Assembly: GCF_007830125.1 (NCBI RefSeq)
Contig: NZ_VLLG01000002.1
Span: 754,985-818,984 of the forward strand
Direction: 5' to 3'
Length of the DNA stretch: 64,000 nucleotides
DNA from: Chitinophaga japonensis
GTDB lineage: Bacteria > Bacteroidota > Bacteroidia > Chitinophagales > Chitinophagaceae
In this document: positions 59,747-64,000 of the stretch, piece by piece
Layout: every line of letters begins with the position of its first letter
How positions within the stretch are numbered: the first letter of the stretch is position 1
Translations under genes and position numbers: made by a program
The notes under the pieces: model-generated
Databases searched by the model: none
Told to the model about the DNA's origin: nothing
What the model saw: the letters and a program-made list of their open reading frames with translations, nothing else

Positions 59747-62700
59747 ATGAAAAAAAAGAGACTGTTAAGTAATAAAAAGAGAGATTTTATTATCAGAACA
59801 ATGAGATTAACATTTCTTTCCATCAGCATACTGCTCACCACTTCCATGCTCCTGCCGGCACATGCGGGCAAGGGCCAGGAGCTGCGTAAAAAGGTATCCG
59901 TGCAGGTACAGCGGGGATCGCTTGAAAAAGCGCTGCAGCAACTGGAAGCCCGGCTGAACCTGAGCTTTGCATATGACCAGCAGGTCATTCAGGCCTATCA
60001 TACAGCGCCGCTTCGCTTTCACAACCAGCCGCTGGATGAGGTGCTGGATCAACTGCTGGCAGGCAAAAACCTGTCCTTTAAAGAAGTGAACGGCGTGATC
60101 GTGATCAGCGCCGGCCGGAAAAAGCCGGTGCAGCAGCCCGGCAAACTGCAGGGAAAGGTAACGGATGAGCAGGGACAGCCCCTGCCCGGCGCCACCATCC
60201 GCGTAAACGGCAGCAACCGCAATGCAGTGAGCGACGAACAGGGTAACTTTTCCCTGGCACTGGAACCCGGCGTATATACCATCGAGGTATCCTTCATCTC
60301 CTACAAAACAGCGCATATACAGGGCGTGCTGGTAAAAGCAGACGCCCCGGCCGTGGTGGACGTACAGATGAAAGCGGACATGGGCTCGCTGAACGAGGTA
60401 GTGGTAGTGGGCTACGGCACGCAAAAACGCGGCGAAGTAACCTCCGCCGTAACTACCGTGCAGGCGGACAACTTCAACCAAGGCGGCATCCGCTCTCCAC
60501 TGGAACTGATACAGGGCAAGGTGGCCGGCCTTACCATTACCAAAACCCAGGGCAATAATCCCAATGCCGGGACCTCCATTCAACTGCGCGGCGTTACGTC
60601 CTTATCCGGCACCACCACGCCGCTGATCGTAATTGACGGCATCCCCGGCGGCAACCTGGACCTGCTGCAACTGAATGACATCGAGTCCTTCAACGTGCTG
60701 AAAGACGGCTCCGCGGCGGCCATTTACGGCACCCGTGGCAATGCCGGCGTGATACTGATCACCACTAAAAAAGGATCGGCAGGAGCGCCGCGCTTTGAGT
60801 ACAACACTTATATACAGCGCGATTATACGGATAAGAAACCGGACATGCTTTCTGCAGACCAGTTCCGCCAGAAAATAGCGGAAGGCATCATCCCGGCTAC
60901 GAACGACCTGGGCGGTTCCACCAATATGTACGATGCGCTGATCAATGATGATAATCTCAGCCAGTATCACAACCTGTCAGCCTCCGGCGGCAATGAAAAG
61001 ACCAATTACCGCGTATCGCTTTACTACAACGATTTTGAAGGCATTGCCCGGGCCAATGACCGGCAGCAGTCCGGCGGTCGCCTGAACATCAACCAGAAGG
61101 GTATGCAGGACAGGCTGACGCTGCAGGTGAACATGGCTGCCAACTTCAACAAGGCCAACCTGCTGGGCGGCGGCACCGGCGATTTTGAGCAGGCCGTTAG
61201 CTGGAACCCTACCGCGCCCATCTACAATGAAGATGGCAGCTTTTATAACCTGGAGCAATATTACAATCCATACGCCCGCCTGTTCACCCGCCTGAATGAG
61301 CGCGACCAGCAGACGTTCTCCGGCGATGCCAGGATGAGCCTTTCCCTCACGGACGATCTCTCTGTAACTGTTTTCGGATCTTATGTACGCGACAATTACA
61401 ATGACCGTGTGTACCGCTCCATGGACGACTGGGAGCAGCGCCAGGGCACTTCCTGGCAGGGCATGGGCTATGCCGGTAAAAGCAACCAGCTTACCTGGAC
61501 CAAGACCCTGGACCCCACCATTAACTACGAGCACGGCTGGGGCCCGCACAACCTGTCGGCCATAGCAGGCTACAGCTACCAGTACAGCGCCCTGGAACGC
61601 TTTAACGTGAACAACAACGGCTTTACCACCGATGCTTTCCAGGACTGGAACATCGGCTCCGGCAGCGCCATCAACAATACCAGCCTGCCCCGGCCGGGCA
61701 TGGGCAGCTTTAAGGAAGACAATACGCTGATCGCCTTCTTCGGGCGGTTGAACTATGCCTACAGGAATAAATATTTTGTGCAGTTCATTCTCCGCCGCGA
61801 AGGCTCTTCCCGTTTTGGCGCCAACAACAAATGGGGGAATTTCCCGGCCGTATCCGCCGGCTGGACCATCAGCCAGGAAAAGTTCATGCAGCAGTTCAGG
61901 TTCGTCAACAACCTGAAACTGCGTGTAGGCTATGGCGTTACCGGCAACCAGGGCATTGCCAACTACCAGTCCTTAATTACTTTAAGCACAGGCGGCCTGT
62001 ACCCGCAGGAAGGCATTTACTACCAGACCTATGGCGCGTCCCGCAATCCCAATCCCAACCTCCGCTGGGAAAAGAAGCTGGAATGGAACTTTGGCCTGGA
62101 CTATGCGCTGCTGGACCACCGCCTGAGCGGCGCCATTGACGTGTATTTCCGGGAAACCCGCGACCTGCTGTACCGCTATGCCGCCCAGCAGCCGCCCTTT
62201 GTAAGGGATAACCTGTACACCAACGTGGGCACCATCCAGAACCACGGGGTGGAGATACTGATCAGCGGCATCCCGGTACAGACAAAGGATTTCCAGTGGA
62301 CCGTGGACCTGACGGCCAACTCGCAGTTCAACAAGCTGTCCAAATTGTCCAATGAACTGTTCAAAGCCACCTATTTAACCTTTGCCGATATTCCCAACCC
62401 TGGCGCCATGGGCCCTGCCATCCGGCTGGATGAAGGCGGGCGGATTGGCAATTTCTATGGCAAGCGCTTTGCCGGGTTCTCAGAAGACGGTAAATGGCTG
62501 TTCTACAAAGCTGACGGCAGCAAGGCGCCGGCGGCGGAGATCAATGAGAATGACCGTACCATTATCGGCAATGGGGTGCCCAGGTACAACATTGGCCTTA
62601 ACCAGACCTTCCGCTATAAGCACTTTGACCTTACCCTGCTGTTCAGGGGCAAATTTGCCTTTGACATCCTGAACCTGCAGGAAGTATTCTTCGGCAACCG

Positions 62701-63025
62701 GAAGTACCTGCCCAATAATATCTATAGCAGCGCCTTTACCAGGCATGCAGCGCTGAACGATGATCCCCAGTACTCCGACTACTACATAGAGAAAGGCGAT
62801 TTTGTAAAGCTGGATAACCTGACGCTGGGCTACAACCTCAACCTGCGCTCCCCCTACATCCGCAACCTGCGGCTGTTTATGACCGGCCGCAACCTGCTCA
62901 CCTTTACCAGCTACAGCGGGCTGGACCCCGAGCTGGAGGATACCCGTTTTGAGACCGGCGTGGATTCCAGGGGCTTCTATCCCAGGACCCGCTCCTGGAC
63001 GGTTGGATTAAGCGTAGGCTTCTAA
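59747..63025 (+). CDS. SusC/RagA-type TonB-linked receptor with STN domain
   Basis: 1092 residues in the outer membrane. After the signal (LTFLSISILLTTSMLLPAHA) comes a secretin/TonB short N-terminal domain (about 50-125; VSVQVQRGSLEKALQQLEARLNLSFAYDQQ). A carboxypeptidase-like regulatory domain (LQGKVTDEQGQPLPGATIRVNGSN) and the plug (VVVVGYGTQKRGEVTSAVTTV, then LIVIDGIPGGNL) follow, and a long barrel ends in RTRSWTVGLSVGF. The STN domain is what lets such receptors signal to FecR and the ECF sigma upstream. An ATG at 59801 (MRLTFLSIS) is an alternative start; I prefer 59747 because such basic leaders are common in this family. The substrate, probably a glycan or other polymer, is unknown. 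Confidence 0.93.
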   Translation: MKKKRLLSNKKRDFIIRTMRLTFLSISILLTTSMLLPAHAGKGQELRKKVSVQVQRGSLEKALQQLEARLNLSFAYDQQVIQAYHTAPLRFHNQPLDEVLDQLLAGKNLSFKEVNGVIVISAGRKKPVQQPGKLQGKVTDEQGQPLPGATIRVNGSNRNAVSDEQGNFSLALEPGVYTIEVSFISYKTAHIQGVLVKADAPAVVDVQMKADMGSLNEVVVVGYGTQKRGEVTSAVTTVQADNFNQGGIRSPLELIQGKVAGLTITKTQGNNPNAGTSIQLRGVTSLSGTTTPLIVIDGIPGGNLDLLQLNDIESFNVLKDGSAAAIYGTRGNAGVILITTKKGSAGAPRFEYNTYIQRDYTDKKPDMLSADQFRQKIAEGIIPATNDLGGSTNMYDALINDDNLSQYHNLSASGGNEKTNYRVSLYYNDFEGIARANDRQQSGGRLNINQKGMQDRLTLQVNMAANFNKANLLGGGTGDFEQAVSWNPTAPIYNEDGSFYNLEQYYNPYARLFTRLNERDQQTFSGDARMSLSLTDDLSVTVFGSYVRDNYNDRVYRSMDDWEQRQGTSWQGMGYAGKSNQLTWTKTLDPTINYEHGWGPHNLSAIAGYSYQYSALERFNVNNNGFTTDAFQDWNIGSGSAINNTSLPRPGMGSFKEDNTLIAFFGRLNYAYRNKYFVQFILRREGSSRFGANNKWGNFPAVSAGWTISQEKFMQQFRFVNNLKLRVGYGVTGNQGIANYQSLITLSTGGLYPQEGIYYQTYGASRNPNPNLRWEKKLEWNFGLDYALLDHRLSGAIDVYFRETRDLLYRYAAQQPPFVRDNLYTNVGTIQNHGVEILISGIPVQTKDFQWTVDLTANSQFNKLSKLSNELFKATYLTFADIPNPGAMGPAIRLDEGGRIGNFYGKRFAGFSEDGKWLFYKADGSKAPAAEINENDRTIIGNGVPRYNIGLNQTFRYKHFDLTLLFRGKFAFDILNLQEVFFGNRKYLPNNIYSSAFTRHAALNDDPQYSDYYIEKGDFVKLDNLTLGYNLNLRSPYIRNLRLFMTGRNLLTFTSYSGLDPELEDTRFETGVDSRGFYPRTRSWTVGLSVGF

Positions 63026-63050
63026 GTATTGATCATTAAAAAAAGGAAAA

Positions 63051-64000
63051 ATGCGACTCGTAAACACACTGATATACCGCTACGGATTTTTACTGCTTTT
63101 ACTATTGGGTACTGCCTGTACCAAACTGGATGAAACAGTTTATTCGGACCTCTACAAAGAGAACTTCTATAAAAGCCGGACAGAAGTGCTGCAGGCCGCC
63201 CTGCGCCCTATGACGCACCTGCAGTCCTGGCTCTGCCCCATCCGCGGCGATGGTTACTACTATCACGCAGAAATGTGCGCCGACCAGGTAGCCTGGCCGC
63301 AAAAAGGCCGCCATGCCTACGATAACGGGGACCACATCCGCCAGCACTACCATACCTGGACCGATAACGAGGGCCGTATGCGCAATGCATGGGTGGGTAT
63401 GTGGACCGGCGTAGGCTACTGCAACGCCGCGCTGGAAGACCTGGAAAACCTGGACTATGCTGCCATTGGCATGGAGGAAAAAGAGATGAAGGCTATCATA
63501 GCGGAGCTGCGTGTGCTAAGGGCATTCCATTATATGAAGCTGATGGACCTCTGGGGCAATATTCCCGTGGTGACACAGGTAGGCCTGCCTGCCAACCCGC
63601 CCACGCAGCCCAGGGCAGCCGTGTTTGATTTTATTAAGACGGAACTGGAAACCTATGTGCCGCAGTTGCTGCCCTATTCCACAGAACTGGTGGGCCGTGT
63701 GGCGCAAACCGGCGGCTACGCCATGATGGCTGAACTGTACCTGAACGCGGAAAAGTGGACCGGTACGCCCATGTGGGACGCCTGCATTGCCGCCTGCGAT
63801 AAGATACTAAGCGGCGAAGCCGGCGGACTGGGCGGCGCGCCCCGGCTGGCCCCCGACCTGCTGGAAACATTTGCCAATACCAATCGCGCCGCGCCGGAAG
63901 CCCTCTTCCAGTTTGCCTACAGCAATAAAGGCGGCTTTGTATGGGACTGGATACCGCTGATGGGCTTCAGCAACATGAGCGCCGCGCTGGACGTGAACTA
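63051..64000 (+). CDS. RagB/SusD family lipoprotein, 3' end cut by window edge
   Basis: I read the frame directly: it is open from the ATG at 63051 through the end of the window (316 codons). It starts with a lipoprotein signal ending in LLLLLGTACTKLDE (Cys at about residue 23). SusD-like features follow: YSDLYKENFYKSRTEVLQAALRPM, NAWVGMWTGVGYCNAALEDLE, and AELRVLRAFHYMKLMDLWGNIPVV, the helical tetratricopeptide-like core. It is the surface lid of the adjacent SusC receptor, 25 nt upstream. The C-terminal half, which determines glycan specificity, is outside the window. Confidence 0.92.
   Translation, partial: MRLVNTLIYRYGFLLLLLLGTACTKLDETVYSDLYKENFYKSRTEVLQAALRPMTHLQSWLCPIRGDGYYYHAEMCADQVAWPQKGRHAYDNGDHIRQHYHTWTDNEGRMRNAWVGMWTGVGYCNAALEDLENLDYAAIGMEEKEMKAIIAELRVLRAFHYMKLMDLWGNIPVVTQVGLPANPPTQPRAAVFDFIKTELETYVPQLLPYSTELVGRVAQTGGYAMMAELYLNAEKWTGTPMWDACIAACDKILSGEAGGLGGAPRLAPDLLETFANTNRAAPEALFQFAYSNKGGFVWDWIPLMGFSNMSAALDVN

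Noticed and set aside
1..64000. tRNA, rRNA, CRISPR arrays, prophage or insertion sequences
   Set aside because: I looked for T-loop-like GGTTCGAATCC motifs in the gaps, regularly spaced repeats and transposase domains, and found none that I could support.

Overview
The window is one continuous stretch of a Bacteroidota chromosome, most likely Chitinophagaceae (Chitinophaga-like). The evidence is direct. There are SusC/SusD-type proteins with a FecR/ECF-sigma pair, secreted proteins ending in type IX secretion signals of both the CHU_C (type B) and Por (type A) kind, a MurF-alanine racemase fusion, a GldF-GldG-like gene, and many -7 boxes of the Bacteroidota form TAnnTTTG with almost no Shine-Dalgarno sequences. 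Coding GC is high except in a few AT-richer islands. I found no rRNA, tRNA, CRISPR array, transposase or prophage.

Layout. 0-11 kb: a YceI-like protein and a cytochrome-like lipoprotein, MurF, methylmalonyl-CoA epimerase, IscS-IscU, a single-gene GldF/GldG fusion, TerC, then MurF-Alr. 11-16 kb: signal peptidase II behind an unusual leader, a TonB receptor and a TSUP transporter that share a promoter/operator design. 16-31.6 kb: fumarase, enoyl-CoA hydratase and a B12-binding subunit, GlnRS, a VapBC module, GltX, a polysaccharide deacetylase, a lipoprotein, TatD, asparaginase, a CHU_C adhesin-like protein and two AraC regulators. 31.6-33.4 kb: an AT-richer Crp/Fnr regulator plus epimerase pair. 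33.4-49.6 kb: aquaporin and a polysaccharide- and protein-degrading set (GH63, bestrophin, GH127, a two-catalytic-domain chitinase, GH16-CBM6, a metallopeptidase with a crystallin-like domain, PI-PLC-like). 49.8-58 kb: a reductive pyrimidine catabolism operon. 58-64 kb: ECF sigma, FecR, SusC with an STN domain, and the start of SusD, which runs off the window.

Function. The 49.8-58 kb operon would import nucleobases (NCS1), reduce them (PreT, with its partner PreA not present here), open the ring (dihydropyrimidinase), remove the carbamoyl group (nitrilase-family amidase), transaminate the beta-amino acid and convert the semialdehyde to acetyl- or propionyl-CoA (MmsA). Propionyl-CoA would then need the epimerase and B12 subunit found at 2.6 and 18.5 kb.

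The most novel signals are non-coding. First, a 60-nt leader is conserved between lspA (11171-11230) and the chitinase (40711-40770). In both copies it contains a 14-codon mini-ORF, an identical 19-nt block and complementary ends, and it lies 28-29 nt from the start codon. Second, a 23-nt palindrome sits at the same place in the promoters of the TonB receptor and the TSUP transporter. Third, a family of long gene-end inverted repeats is built from short repeated words; their mismatches mostly become G-U pairs in the RNA of the gene that ends there.
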